From: a bacterium
GTDB lineage: Bacteria; Actinomycetota; Acidimicrobiia; Spongiisociales; JAENVV01
Assembly (NCBI GenBank): GCA_024639975.1
Contig: JAHEFX010000012.1
Location: 1 to 33,938, forward strand
Direction of reading: 5' to 3'
DNA length: 33,938 bases
Below, one piece after another: positions 17,739 through 24,874 of the stretch. The notes under the pieces were generated by a model. It ran no database searches and was not told the DNA's origin. It worked only from the letters and a program-made list of their open reading frames with translations. The number at the start of each line of letters is the position of its first letter. The first letter of the stretch is position 1. The position numbers were made by a program, and so were the translations under genes.

Positions 17739-18636
17739 GCAGCTCCACCGGCAGTTCCTGCTTGAAACGTTCGTCATCAACTCCGGATGCGCCGACCCGC
17801 AGCAGGGCGAGACGCCAAGTCGGACTGGACCCGAGCGCCCAACGCAGGCCCGACACCGACACCTGACCGATGCGGTGGCCGCCAGGTCGCTCGGACAAGC
17901 CGAGTGCCATCCTGATCCGGACGGGCAGGGTGTCGACGGCACCAGCGAGCAGGGCTGCGTAGCCGAGACGCTGGCCGGTGGACAGGGGGGGATTGGCGAG
18001 GAACGCCACCGCCTCCTTCAGACCGGGTGATGGACCAACGGCTGGGTGTCCTGCCACCCAACGGGCGAGCTCCTCGGCGGTCAGCGGTAGTGGGTCGGCA
18101 TCGAGCAGTTGCCCGATCCGGGCCTGCTCGGCAACGAACCGGTCGGCCTCGGCTGTCGTCAGCCGCCTCGGCCCGAAGGCTTGGAAGGCGGTGAGGAACG
18201 AATCGGTCAGGGCGTTGTGCACCCAGGCGGCGAGTGCCGGGGCACCCGCCGAGTAGGGCTTTCCCCGGTGTGACGTCCCTTCGACCGGCCGGTGGGCGCG
18301 GCGGACGGTCGCCACCGCCGCCTCCACCTCCGGCATGGCCCCGAAGGTGGTTGCCGTGACGTAGGACGACGTCCTCGACAGGCGCCCGAGCGGGTCCTCC
18401 CGATAGCGACTGTGATCTGAAACGCCCGCCACCACCTCGGGATGGGCTGCCTGGACGAGGAGGCCCCTGATCCCCCCGAGGAACACGGCCGGGTCACCGA
18501 TCACCTCCCACGAGACCGAGCCGGGTCCGAAGAGGCCGGGATCGGGAGCGTGGTCCATGGTGTCGGCGAGTGGATACCGGGCGTGACCGAACGGCCCGGT
18601 GGCCGAGGCAACGACTCGTCGTCGAAGGACTTCCAT
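17728..18636 (-). CDS. MpaB-like oxygenase (DUF2236 family)
   Basis: Member of the oxygenase MpaB/DUF2236 family, 302 residues, related to the haem-binding latex-clearing protein group. Family marks are 'LFGPGSVSWEVIGDPAVFLG', 'LVQAAHPEVVAGVSDHSRY', 'DPLGRLSRTSSYVTATTFG' (Arg/Thr of the active-site region), 'VRRAHRPVEGTSHRG' and 'AAWVHNALTDSFLTAF', giving the conserved His residues expected to hold haem or line the pocket. No signal peptide is seen, so it should be cytoplasmic. It starts 7 nt after the stop of the histidine kinase, so it is the third gene of the two-component operon, which is an unusual partner. Its substrate is unknown. Confidence 0.85.
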   Translation of the reverse strand: MEVLRRRVVASATGPFGHARYPLADTMDHAPDPGLFGPGSVSWEVIGDPAVFLGGIRGLLVQAAHPEVVAGVSDHSRYREDPLGRLSRTSSYVTATTFGAMPEVEAAVATVRRAHRPVEGTSHRGKPYSAGAPALAAWVHNALTDSFLTAFQAFGPRRLTTAEADRFVAEQARIGQLLDADPLPLTAEELARWVAGHPAVGPSPGLKEAVAFLANPPLSTGQRLGYAALLAGAVDTLPVRIRMALGLSERPGGHRIGQVSVSGLRWALGSSPTWRLALLRVGASGVDDERFKQELPVELLKR

Positions 18637-18643
18637 GCGGGAC

Positions 18644-19828
18644 CTACGCAGTCGTCCCGGTGGGTGGATGCCTCGGAAGGGTCACCTCCACGGCTCCACC
18701 CGGGCCGGCAGCCAGCCGAATGGACCCGCCGTGGGCCACGGCCACGGAGCGGGCGATGGCCAGTCCGAGGCCGAAGCCTTCCTCGCGGCGCGATGGGTCC
18801 CCGGTCACGAACCGGTCGAACACCCGGTCGCCGAGGTCGGCGGGGAACCCCGGACCGTCGTCGGTGACGGTGAGAACGAGCAGCGGTCCCAGGCCGACGC
18901 CGAGGTGCACGGATCGATCCGCGTGGCCGATGGCGTTCTGGATGAGGTTCCGCAGGAGGCGACCGACGGCGTGGGGATCGAGCTCCCACCCTCCTTCCAC
19001 CTCGTCGGCCGTCAACGCCACCCCGGCCCCCTCGGCCAGCGGCCCCATGACCTCGAACGTCTCGTCGATGAGCTCGCCCAGGTCGATGGGTTCGATGTGG
19101 ACGTCGCCGGCCTCGAGAGCGGTGAGGCGGGTCAGGTCGGCCACAAGTCGCTCCATGGTCGAGACTTGGGTCCGAATCGCCCTCGAGTAGCTCGCCGGGT
19201 CGGAGGCAATCCCGTCCTCGATGGCCTCGGCGGCGGCCGAGATGGCCGTGAGTGGCGTGCGGAGGTCGTGACCGACCGCCACGAGGAACGCGCGCCGGGC
19301 CGCTTCGTCGGTGGCTCGCTGTTCTTCGGCGGTCTCCAGGGCGGCGACCATCCGGTCCACCGCCGCGGCCAGCTGGCCGATCTCATCGGGCCGGTCGACA
19401 CCGGTGCGGGCCTCGAGGTCTCCGTCGGCGACGTCCCCGGCGACCGCGAGCACCCGTCCGAGGTCGTCGACCGCCTGTTGGGCGACCAAGGCGGTGGCGA
19501 GGATCGCAAGTCCCGCTCCCAGTCCGATGGCCACGAACACCACCGGGAGCTGGGGGGTGTCGAGGACCATGCCGGCGGCGGCGAGGGTGACGACGATCGC
19601 CACCACGACCAGCGACCCGACCGCCGGGATCCCGAGCAACATCGGTAGTGAGGAGACCCGGTCGCCGAGGCGCTGGAGCAGCCATCGGAGACCGAATGCA
19701 ATGGCGGCTGCCACCACCACGACGACGGCGAGCCGGATCCAGTCCGAGGTCGTCGGATGCATGGTGAGGCCAAAGATGGCGATCGACCCGATGACGAGCG
19801 CGGCGGCGAACCAGGCGGCGCCCCTCAT
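18644..19828 (-). CDS. Sensor histidine kinase, HAMP-containing
   Basis: Membrane sensor kinase of 394 residues. Four hydrophobic segments are predicted near residues 6-23, 32-50, 64-86 and 94-116, with almost no extracytoplasmic domain, so it may sense within or at the membrane. A HAMP linker follows (about 112-165, 'VADGDLEARTGVDRPDEIGQ'). The H box is 'FLVAVGHDLRTPL' with His187; the N box is 'LLRNLIQNAIGHA' (Asn298); the G boxes are 'DDGPGFP' (323-329) and 'GFGLGLAIAR' (351-360). The ATG overlaps the response regulator stop by ATGA. The signal is unknown. The downstream MpaB-like gene is in the same operon. Confidence 0.93.
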   Translation of the reverse strand: MRGAAWFAAALVIGSIAIFGLTMHPTTSDWIRLAVVVVVAAAIAFGLRWLLQRLGDRVSSLPMLLGIPAVGSLVVVAIVVTLAAAGMVLDTPQLPVVFVAIGLGAGLAILATALVAQQAVDDLGRVLAVAGDVADGDLEARTGVDRPDEIGQLAAAVDRMVAALETAEEQRATDEAARRAFLVAVGHDLRTPLTAISAAAEAIEDGIASDPASYSRAIRTQVSTMERLVADLTRLTALEAGDVHIEPIDLGELIDETFEVMGPLAEGAGVALTADEVEGGWELDPHAVGRLLRNLIQNAIGHADRSVHLGVGLGPLLVLTVTDDGPGFPADLGDRVFDRFVTGDPSRREEGFGLGLAIARSVAVAHGGSIRLAAGPGGAVEVTLPRHPPTGTTA

Positions 19829-20505
19829 GGGTCGAACCGATAGCCTGCCCCGCGCACCGTGCGCAGGTGCGTCGGATGCGACGGGTCCTTCTCGACCTTC
19901 GTGCGCAGCCGACGCATGTGGACGGTGACCGTGCCGGGATCCTGCCAGTCGGCGCTCGAGCCCCAGACGGCCTCCAACAGCTGGCCGCGGCTGTAGACGC
20001 GCTTCGGCCTGGATGCGAGGTGGAGGAGCAGGTCGAACTCGAGGGCGGTGAGGTCGACGGTGCTCCCGTCGACGAGGACCTCTCGTGTCGACGGGGAGAT
20101 GACCATGTCGTCGAACTCGAGCGGCCGGTCAGGCGGATCCATCCGCTGCGCCCGCCGGAGGACGGTTCGTACCCGGGCAGCCAGCTCCCGGGCGCTGAAC
20201 GGCTTCACGACGTAGTCGTCGGCGCCGAGCTCCAGGCCGGCGACCCGATCGGCCTCGTCCTCACGGGCCGTGAGCATGATCACCGGGACCTCGGATCGGC
20301 GCCTGACCTCACGCAGCACCTCGAAGCCGTTGACGCCCGGGAGCATGACGTCGAGGACCACGAGGTCCGGCGAGGTCTCCCGGATCCGGTCCGCGGCCCC
20401 GGCGCCGGTGGCGAGGACCTCGCACTCGATCCCGTCCCGTTCGAGGTAGGACGCGACCACCTCGCCCACGAGGGGCTCGTCGTCGATGATCAGGACCCGG
20501 GTCAC
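19825..20505 (-). CDS. OmpR/PhoB-family response regulator
   Basis: Two-domain transcription factor of 226 residues, partner of the kinase that overlaps its 3' end. The receiver domain has the acidic pocket 'IIDDEP', the phospho-acceptor Asp52 in 'VVLDVMLPG', Thr79 in 'MLTARED' and Lys101 in 'VVKPFSARE'. The C-terminal winged helix shows 'VDLTALEFDLLLHLASRP', the recognition region 'GTVTVHMRRLRTKVE', and the wing 'LRTVRGAGYRFDP'. The start is GTG at 20505, with TAGATT ending 6 nt upstream, so it is likely leaderless. It is divergent to a gene for a secreted protein that it might control. Confidence 0.95.
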   Translation of the reverse strand: MTRVLIIDDEPLVGEVVASYLERDGIECEVLATGAGAADRIRETSPDLVVLDVMLPGVNGFEVLREVRRRSEVPVIMLTAREDEADRVAGLELGADDYVVKPFSARELAARVRTVLRRAQRMDPPDRPLEFDDMVISPSTREVLVDGSTVDLTALEFDLLLHLASRPKRVYSRGQLLEAVWGSSADWQDPGTVTVHMRRLRTKVEKDPSHPTHLRTVRGAGYRFDP

Positions 20506-20511
20506 GAGGAG

Positions 20512-20517
20512 AATCTA
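20512..20517 (-). promoter_or_regulatory. -10-like element for leaderless two-component operon
   Basis: On the minus strand TAGATT ends 6 nt before the GTG at 20505. The intervening CTCCTC is not a ribosome site. Confidence 0.5.
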
Positions 20518-20545
20518 CGGTCCGAGGGGCACGTCGGCGGACGGT

Positions 20546-20572
20546 GTCACCGAGTCGTAAGGATTCGTCACC
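20546..20572. promoter_or_regulatory. Direct repeat GTCACC x2 in the divergent response-regulator/secreted-protein region
   Basis: GTCACC occurs at 20546-20551 and 20567-20572, 21 bp apart, two helical turns. TAAGGA (20558-20563) lies between them. OmpR-family regulators bind direct repeats, usually 10-11 bp apart, so half of this spacing would be expected for one dimer site. The sequence is short and the call is weak. Confidence 0.25.
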
Positions 20573-20651
20573 TGGGCGCATGGGGGACGTCAGGTGGATG
20601 GGGGAGCGTGGGGTCTGACCGGGGAAGGCCCCCGGGGACAGGAAGAGACCC

Positions 20652-21059
20652 ATGCGCAAGACACTGCTGGTGGCGATGGCCGCCATGCTCGTACTCGCCT
20701 TCGCCCTCCCGGCGTCGGCCCGATCGGAGAACGCCCCGACCAAGATCGAGTCACTCATCTGGGCCGACGGGGACCAGTACGGGACGATCCTCCTCGGTTC
20801 GCTCCCGGCCACCCACCAGAACGCCCATTCGTTCGACACCCTCTACATGTTCGAGGAGCAGGCACCGGTCGCCGAGGCGGCCCACGGCCGCGACTACAAC
20901 GGCGGACGTTGGCTGCCGACACCGGTCACGTGGGCGGATGGTGTTGATCCGTACCTGCTCACGTCAGAGGACGCGGTCCACGAAGCAGCGGCGGCCGGGC
21001 ACGTCGAGATCGGGATGCCCCAGTATGACGGGGCGTTCCTCTGCCCCCTGATCCCATAG
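20652..21059 (+). CDS. Secreted protein of unknown function
   Basis: Protein of 135 residues with a clear Sec signal peptide: 'MRKTLLVAMAAMLVLAFALP', then a likely cleavage site after 'ASA' (about residue 23). The mature part, about 110 residues, is neutral to acidic and has 'WADGDQYGTILLGSLP', 'HSFDTLYMFEEQ' and 'GRDYNGGRWLPTPVTWADG'. A single cysteine sits near the C-terminus ('GAFLCPLIP'). I do not recognise the family. The ATG at 20652 has AGGAAGAG 4 nt upstream, and the leader is not leaderless. It is divergent from the two-component operon, 146 bp away, so it is a candidate target. No signs of transfer. Confidence 0.8.
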   Translation: MRKTLLVAMAAMLVLAFALPASARSENAPTKIESLIWADGDQYGTILLGSLPATHQNAHSFDTLYMFEEQAPVAEAAHGRDYNGGRWLPTPVTWADGVDPYLLTSEDAVHEAAAAGHVEIGMPQYDGAFLCPLIP

Positions 21060-21321
21060 ACCCGAGCGCTGCACACTCGATGGGGCCCGGCAGATCCGTG
21101 TGGTCGAAGCCTTGCCGTCGACGGCCCTCCTCCCGTTGGGCGCCGACTTCGACGCTTGGATGCCGGCGCCCCGCAGGCTTGGCGGACAGCTACGGACCCT
21201 GCTCACGCACCGGCGGAACCGGCCGTACCACCAAGGATCATTGGACACCGTGCGAGAACGGTTCGGCGTGCGGTGCGGTCCGATGGAGCGGGGAACGGCC
21301 TGACCTGAGGGCCAGAGCGGC
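21060..21321. other. Gene-free convergent gap
   Basis: No gene is supported here. A plus-strand frame at 21100-21303 (67 codons) has no ribosome site, no -10 element and no recognisable motif. The right edge carries a stem-loop at the end of the nucleotidyltransferase gene. The rest looks like plain GC-rich spacer. Confidence 0.6.
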
Positions 21322-21327
21322 TCAGGT
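21303..21327 (-). terminator. Hairpin at the 3' end of the nucleotidyltransferase gene
   Basis: ACCTGAG (21303-21309) and CTCAGGT (21321-21327) form a 7-bp stem with an 11-nt loop. The stem covers the stop codon of the minus-strand gene. No T tract follows on either strand, so intrinsic termination is uncertain. Confidence 0.35.
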
Positions 21328-22017
21328 GTTCTCGAAGAGTCGACCGCCGTGTGGCTCCAGCACCCGGTCGGCCACGGCCACCAGGACGGACGGGTCGTCA
21401 CCAACCTTCGACCAAGCAGAGGCGAGCTCCTGGGCGAAGTCGTCGTCGACGGCAACGAGGTTGCGGTGGATCGCCTTGCCCTCACCCACCCACGCCTCGT
21501 TGGTCGCGAGCACGAGCTCGGAGATCGCCCGGACGAGCCGTGCCGAGGCGAACATGACTTCGCCCAGTGGGCGGGGGTCCGACAGGTCGGAGATGCCATC
21601 GGTGATCCGGTGCCGGAACCCGGCGAGCTCGGCATCCGAGACGGGGGCGGGCCCGGCTTCGAGCAGACCGCGCAGGCGGGTTCGCATCGTTCCGCCCCGG
21701 CCGTCGTTGTCGAACAGCATTTCGCCGTTGACGTAGATGAAGGGCAGAGAGGCCCGGCGCTTCGTCGCGTCCAGCGTGCACTGGTCCCAGAGGGACTCGG
21801 GGGTATGGACGTGGATCTCGAGCGGCCACCCGTCGAACACGATCGTCTCCCGCAAGGGCGCTCGAGGGATGGGGCCGACCACGACGAGGTCGATGTCGGC
21901 ATGTTCCTTGTCCTCCCCGCGCACGGGCGAGCCGAACGCGACGGCGGCCGAGGCCTGCTCGTAGCGGCCCTTGACGAGCCGTAGGACGACGGGTTTCCAG
22001 GGTTGGCGTGCGGTCAT
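21322..22017 (-). CDS. Nucleotidyltransferase-fold domain protein
   Basis: Protein of 231 residues with an N-terminal nucleotidyltransferase fold of the DNA polymerase beta superfamily. The motif 'AVAFGSPVRGEDKEHADIDL' gives G-S and the D-x-D metal pair ('DIDLVVVG'). A third acidic position may be in 'LEIHVHTPES'. The remainder is alpha-helical, with 'ASARLVRAISELVLATNEAW' resembling the helical domain of MNT/HEPN-type or aminoglycoside nucleotidyltransferases. The substrate is unknown: candidates are a small molecule, a protein (AMPylation) or a tRNA. No HEPN gene lies beside it, so a toxin-antitoxin role is not supported. The ATG has TAGATT ending 6 nt upstream. Confidence 0.78.
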   Translation of the reverse strand: MTARQPWKPVVLRLVKGRYEQASAAVAFGSPVRGEDKEHADIDLVVVGPIPRAPLRETIVFDGWPLEIHVHTPESLWDQCTLDATKRRASLPFIYVNGEMLFDNDGRGGTMRTRLRGLLEAGPAPVSDAELAGFRHRITDGISDLSDPRPLGEVMFASARLVRAISELVLATNEAWVGEGKAIHRNLVAVDDDFAQELASAWSKVGDDPSVLVAVADRVLEPHGGRLFENT

Positions 22018-22023
22018 ACCCCG

Positions 22024-22029
22024 AATCTA
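22024..22029 (-). promoter_or_regulatory. -10-like element for leaderless nucleotidyltransferase gene
   Basis: On the minus strand TAGATT ends 6 nt before the ATG at 22017. The same hexamer and spacing occur before the response regulator gene. It lies 37 bp from the dapE element. Confidence 0.55.
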
Positions 22030-22066
22030 GGGAATCGCGGGAGCGCGAGGTCGCGGGGGCCATCAC

Positions 22067-22072
22067 TACGCT
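22067..22072 (+). promoter_or_regulatory. -10-like element for leaderless dapE
   Basis: TACGCT ends 7 nt before the GTG at 22080, with no ribosome site between. Confidence 0.55.
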
Positions 22073-22079
22073 GCGCGCC

Positions 22080-23123
22080 GTGACGATCACGGACACCCTC
22101 ACCTGGCTGGTGGACACCCTGTCCCCCTATGGGGACGAAGAAGCGCTCGCCGACGCGGTCGAGGCACGGCTCGCTTCCTTCCCCACCGTCCGACACGGAA
22201 ACGGGCTGGTCGTCGGTGAACGAACCGGCAAGCCATTGATCCTGCTCGCCGGACACCTCGACACCGTTCCCCACCAGGGCCAACCCCCGGCATGGATCGA
22301 CGACGAGGGGAGGCTCCATGGGCTCGGGGCGTCCGACATGAAGTCGGGGCTGGCCGTGATGCTCCACCTCCTGGAGGACGAGGAGGTACAAGCCGGTCCG
22401 TATGACGTCGCGGCCGTCTTCTACGACATGGAGGAGGGCCCGATCCAGTACAACCAGCTCGGACCGATCCTCGAAGCCGAGCCTTGGCTGACCGAGGCCG
22501 AGTTCGGCGTGGTCTGCGAGCCGACCGACCTCCAGCTCGAAATCGGCTGCAACGGTGCGATGAACATCCGGTGCCACTTCTCGGGCCGGTCGGCGCACTC
22601 CGCGCGGCCCTGGTGGGGGGAGAACGCGATCCATCGGGCGGGTCCGCTGCTGGCGAAGTTGGCAGCGCGAGAGCCGGTCGACGTCGAGATCGGCGGCCTG
22701 GTGTTCCGTGAGGTCATGTCGGCGACGATGGCCGAGGGAGGGGTGTCCCGCAACGTGATCCCCAAGGACTTCTGGGTCAACGTCTCCTACCGATTCCCGC
22801 CGACGCTGAGCCTCGATGGAGCCGAAGCCCGATTCCGGGAGTTCGTTGGGGGAGACGCCGATCGCCTCGAGTTCGTCGATCGCGCGCCCGCCGGCCCGGT
22901 GCCGGATCACAACCCGCACCTCGAGCGCCTCGAGGCCGTCTCGGGAGCGGAGACCCACCCCAAGCAGGGCTGGACCGACGTCGCCCGCTTGGCCGAGTTC
23001 GGCATATCGGCGGTGAACTACGGACCCGGTGAGACGGCGCTCGCCCACCAGGTCGAGGAGTCGGTTCCGCTGGCGAACCTCGAGGTGGCGTTCACCACCT
23101 TGAAGGCTTGGCTCGTCAGCTAG
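22080..23123 (+). CDS. dapE: Succinyl-diaminopimelate desuccinylase (DapE)
   Basis: Zinc-dependent M20 peptidase-family enzyme of 347 residues that removes succinate from N-succinyl-LL-diaminopimelate. Metal and catalytic motifs are 'LLAGHLDTVP' (His59, Asp61), 'LHGLGASDMKSG' (Asp86, bridging), 'DMEEGP' (Glu118 and Glu119) and 'VCEPTDLQLEIGCNGA'; the dimer lid region has 'SGRSAHSARPWWGENAIH', which is characteristic of actinobacterial DapE. A conserved late His is in 'GPGETALAHQVEE'. The GTG at 22080 is chosen from the leaderless -10 at 7 nt and the family N-terminus. It completes three consecutive steps with dapC-dapD, although it lies about 4 kb away. Its 3' end overlaps the FabH-like gene by 8 bp. 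Confidence 0.92.
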   Translation: MTITDTLTWLVDTLSPYGDEEALADAVEARLASFPTVRHGNGLVVGERTGKPLILLAGHLDTVPHQGQPPAWIDDEGRLHGLGASDMKSGLAVMLHLLEDEEVQAGPYDVAAVFYDMEEGPIQYNQLGPILEAEPWLTEAEFGVVCEPTDLQLEIGCNGAMNIRCHFSGRSAHSARPWWGENAIHRAGPLLAKLAAREPVDVEIGGLVFREVMSATMAEGGVSRNVIPKDFWVNVSYRFPPTLSLDGAEARFREFVGGDADRLEFVDRAPAGPVPDHNPHLERLEAVSGAETHPKQGWTDVARLAEFGISAVNYGPGETALAHQVEESVPLANLEVAFTTLKAWLVS

Positions 23124-24180
23124 GCGTCCGGTGCAACGCGGCTCCCCAATGGGCGCCGGCACCGAAGGCCACGAACAGCGTGGTGCTACCCGGACCGATC
23201 CGATCCGCCGTCTTCAGCTCGTGGTAGAGGATCGGCAGCGTCCCCGCCGTCGTGTTCCCGTACTTGTCGAGATTCATCGGGACCAGTTCGGCGTCGATGC
23301 CGAGCTGCTTTCGGACTCCGTCGAGGATCCTCGCATTCGCCTGGTGGGCGACGACCACGTCGATGTCTTCGAGGCCGAGCCCGTGCCGCTCGAGGAGTGC
23401 GTTCGCCGAGGCAGGCATCTTCCGCACAGCCTGTCGATAGAGCATCGGCCCTTGCATTCGGGGGATGTGGTCGCCGGCCCGCACTTGGTCGGCGTCCACC
23501 AGCGGTCTCGATGCCGAGCCCAATCCGGGCACATGGATGAGCTCGAACATCGACCCATCGGTGTGCAGGGTGGTCCCGAGCAATCCGTCTCCCTCCCGCT
23601 CGGTGCGGCGCAGGACAGCTGCCCCGGCGCCGTCGCCGAACAGGACGGCCCAGGCTCGGTTCGCGGTCGCCGAGTCCCACTCCTCGTCGGTCGGCCCCGC
23701 ACCCGTCTCCTTCCACCGGTCGAATGCCTTGATCCACGGCTGGACGCCGGCGTGTACCTCGGCACCGACCACCAGCACCGTCTCGGCGCGCCCGGACCCG
23801 ATCATCGCGTCTGCCATGTCGAGCGCGTAGAGGAAGCCCGAACACTGCTGGCGGATGCAGAAGGCGGGGATGTCCGTCCGTAGGCCGACGGCATGCTGTA
23901 CCAGCGGGGCCGGGCCCGGTGCGTAGAAGTCGGGTGTCATCGTGGCAACCACGAGGGCATCGACCTCCCCCGGATCGATCCCGGCGTCCTCCAGCGCGGC
24001 GAGGGCGGCTTTGCTCCCGAGGGTCGATGAGGTCTCGCCGGGTGCGGCGATCCTGCGCTCCTCCACTCCGGTGCGCGAGCTGATCCACTCGGGGTCGGTG
24101 TCCATGAACCGCGTCAGGTCCTCGTTGGTCACCACTTGGGAGGGAAGGGCCACTCCGGTTCCGACGATCGTTCCAGCCAT
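23116..24180 (-). CDS. 3-oxoacyl-ACP synthase III family (FabH-like)
   Basis: Thiolase-fold condensing enzyme of 354 residues that joins acyl-CoA to malonyl-ACP to start fatty-acid or related synthesis. The triad is Cys113 in 'IRQQCSGFLYAL', His279 in 'VVAHQANARI' and Asn309 in 'LDKYGNTTAGTLPI'. 'DPEWISSRTGVEERR' and 'LFGDGAGAAVL' are typical. The protein is longer than the usual 310-325 residues because of about 25 extra residues around 'QPWIKAFDRWKETGAGPTDE' (147-166). This places it among KAS III-like proteins that may use unusual primers, so I do not call it fabH outright. TAACCT ends 6 nt before the ATG. It is divergent from the EVE gene. Confidence 0.9.
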   Translation of the reverse strand: MAGTIVGTGVALPSQVVTNEDLTRFMDTDPEWISSRTGVEERRIAAPGETSSTLGSKAALAALEDAGIDPGEVDALVVATMTPDFYAPGPAPLVQHAVGLRTDIPAFCIRQQCSGFLYALDMADAMIGSGRAETVLVVGAEVHAGVQPWIKAFDRWKETGAGPTDEEWDSATANRAWAVLFGDGAGAAVLRRTEREGDGLLGTTLHTDGSMFELIHVPGLGSASRPLVDADQVRAGDHIPRMQGPMLYRQAVRKMPASANALLERHGLGLEDIDVVVAHQANARILDGVRKQLGIDAELVPMNLDKYGNTTAGTLPILYHELKTADRIGPGSTTLFVAFGAGAHWGAALHRTPS

Positions 24181-24186
24181 CGTCCA

Positions 24187-24192
24187 AGGTTA
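24187..24192 (-). promoter_or_regulatory. -10-like element for leaderless FabH-like gene
   Basis: On the minus strand TAACCT ends 6 nt before the ATG at 24180. Only 27 bp lie between it and the EVE element. Confidence 0.55.
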
Positions 24193-24219
24193 CGTCGCCC
24201 ACCCATCGATGGATGGCGG

Positions 24220-24225
24220 TACGGT
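24220..24225 (+). promoter_or_regulatory. -10-like element for leaderless EVE gene
   Basis: TACGGT ends 6 nt before the ATG at 24232. No ribosome site is seen. Confidence 0.5.
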
Positions 24226-24231
24226 GGCGCC

Positions 24232-24693
24232 ATGGCGCATTGGCTGATGAAATCGGAGCCGTACGAGTACGGCATCGACGATCTGGAACGTGACGGCACC
24301 GAGGTCTGGGACGGGGTCCGCAACTACCGGGCCCGCAACTACATGCGGGACGACATGGCGGTCGGCGACCTCGTCTTCTTCTACCACTCGAACGCAAAAC
24401 CGCCCGGAGTGGCCGGGATCATGCGGATCCATCGCACCGGGGTGGCCGACCCGACCCAGTTCGACCCCGACTCCAAGTACTTCGACCCGAAGTCGACTCC
24501 GGAGGAGCCCAGGTGGATCTGCGTCGAGGTCGAGTACGTGTCGACCTTCGCCGAGGTCGTCCCGTTGGAGGTCCTCAAAACGACCCCCGGCCTGGAGGAC
24601 ATGGCGGCCGTCCAGCGCGGTCAGCGGCTCAGCGTCCAACCGGTGACCGATACCGAGTGGGAGATCGTCGTGGATCTGGCCGAGGCCCGCTGA
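24232..24693 (+). CDS. EVE domain protein
   Basis: Single-domain EVE (PUA-like) protein of 153 residues. The family signature runs 'HWLMKSEPYEYGIDDLER', 'WDGVRNYRARNYMRDDMAVG', 'LVFFYHSNAKPPGVAGIMRI' and 'WICVEVEYVSTFAEVVPLE'. The aromatic pocket (Trp, Tyr and Phe in these motifs) is known in the family to bind modified bases in DNA or RNA. Stand-alone EVE proteins are widespread, and their bacterial role is still unclear; some are fused to restriction-type partners, but none is present here. The ATG at 24232 is set by the family start and TACGGT 6 nt upstream. A long hairpin begins right after the stop. Confidence 0.93.
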   Translation: MAHWLMKSEPYEYGIDDLERDGTEVWDGVRNYRARNYMRDDMAVGDLVFFYHSNAKPPGVAGIMRIHRTGVADPTQFDPDSKYFDPKSTPEEPRWICVEVEYVSTFAEVVPLEVLKTTPGLEDMAAVQRGQRLSVQPVTDTEWEIVVDLAEAR

Positions 24694-24737
24694 TCCGAGC
24701 AGGGATCCCCCCGCCAGGGTGATGGGACCCGCTCGGA
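24694..24737 (+). terminator. Long hairpin directly after the EVE stop codon
   Basis: TCCGAGC (24694-24700) pairs with GCTCGGA (24731-24737), GGG (24702-24704) with CCC (24728-24730), and TCCC (24706-24709) with GGGA (24724-24727), leaving single A bulges at 24701 and 24705. That is 14 pairs, and CCC/GGG in the loop can add three. It starts 1 nt after the TGA. No U tract follows, so it would be a U-less terminator or an mRNA 3'-end stabiliser. Confidence 0.5.
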
Positions 24738-24874
24738 CGCAAGGGCCCGTGTGAGGGGCGAAGGTGGATGGTTCCCGACGTACTCCTCGTGCTTCGAGGC
24801 GGACCCGTGATGTCTCCACGCCTCTTTCTCAGGAGTCCGCCCTCCGGGGACTTCGGGGCCTTGGAAGAACGGAC
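24738..24874. other. Convergent gap with secondary hairpins
   Basis: CCTCG-TGCTT-CGAGG (24785-24799) is a small 5-bp hairpin. GTCCG (24835-24839) pairs with CGGAC (24870-24874), a 5-bp closing stem that ends next to the lipoprotein stop (24875-24877) and could mark its 3' end. No coding frame is supported. Confidence 0.35.

Noticed and set aside
21100-21303. A 67-codon plus-strand frame in the convergent gap
   Set aside because: There is no ribosome site or -10 element, no recognisable domain, and its start is a GTG in plain GC-rich spacer. I could not separate it from chance.
21322-22017. MNT/HEPN toxin-antitoxin pair built on the nucleotidyltransferase
   Set aside because: The MNT-like domain lacks the short size of such antitoxins, and no HEPN gene with an R-x-x-x-x-H motif is next to it.
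24232-24693. EVE protein as part of a modified-DNA restriction system
   Set aside because: No McrB-type GTPase, nuclease, methyltransferase or helicase is in the window. A stand-alone EVE protein is common and does not prove a defence role.
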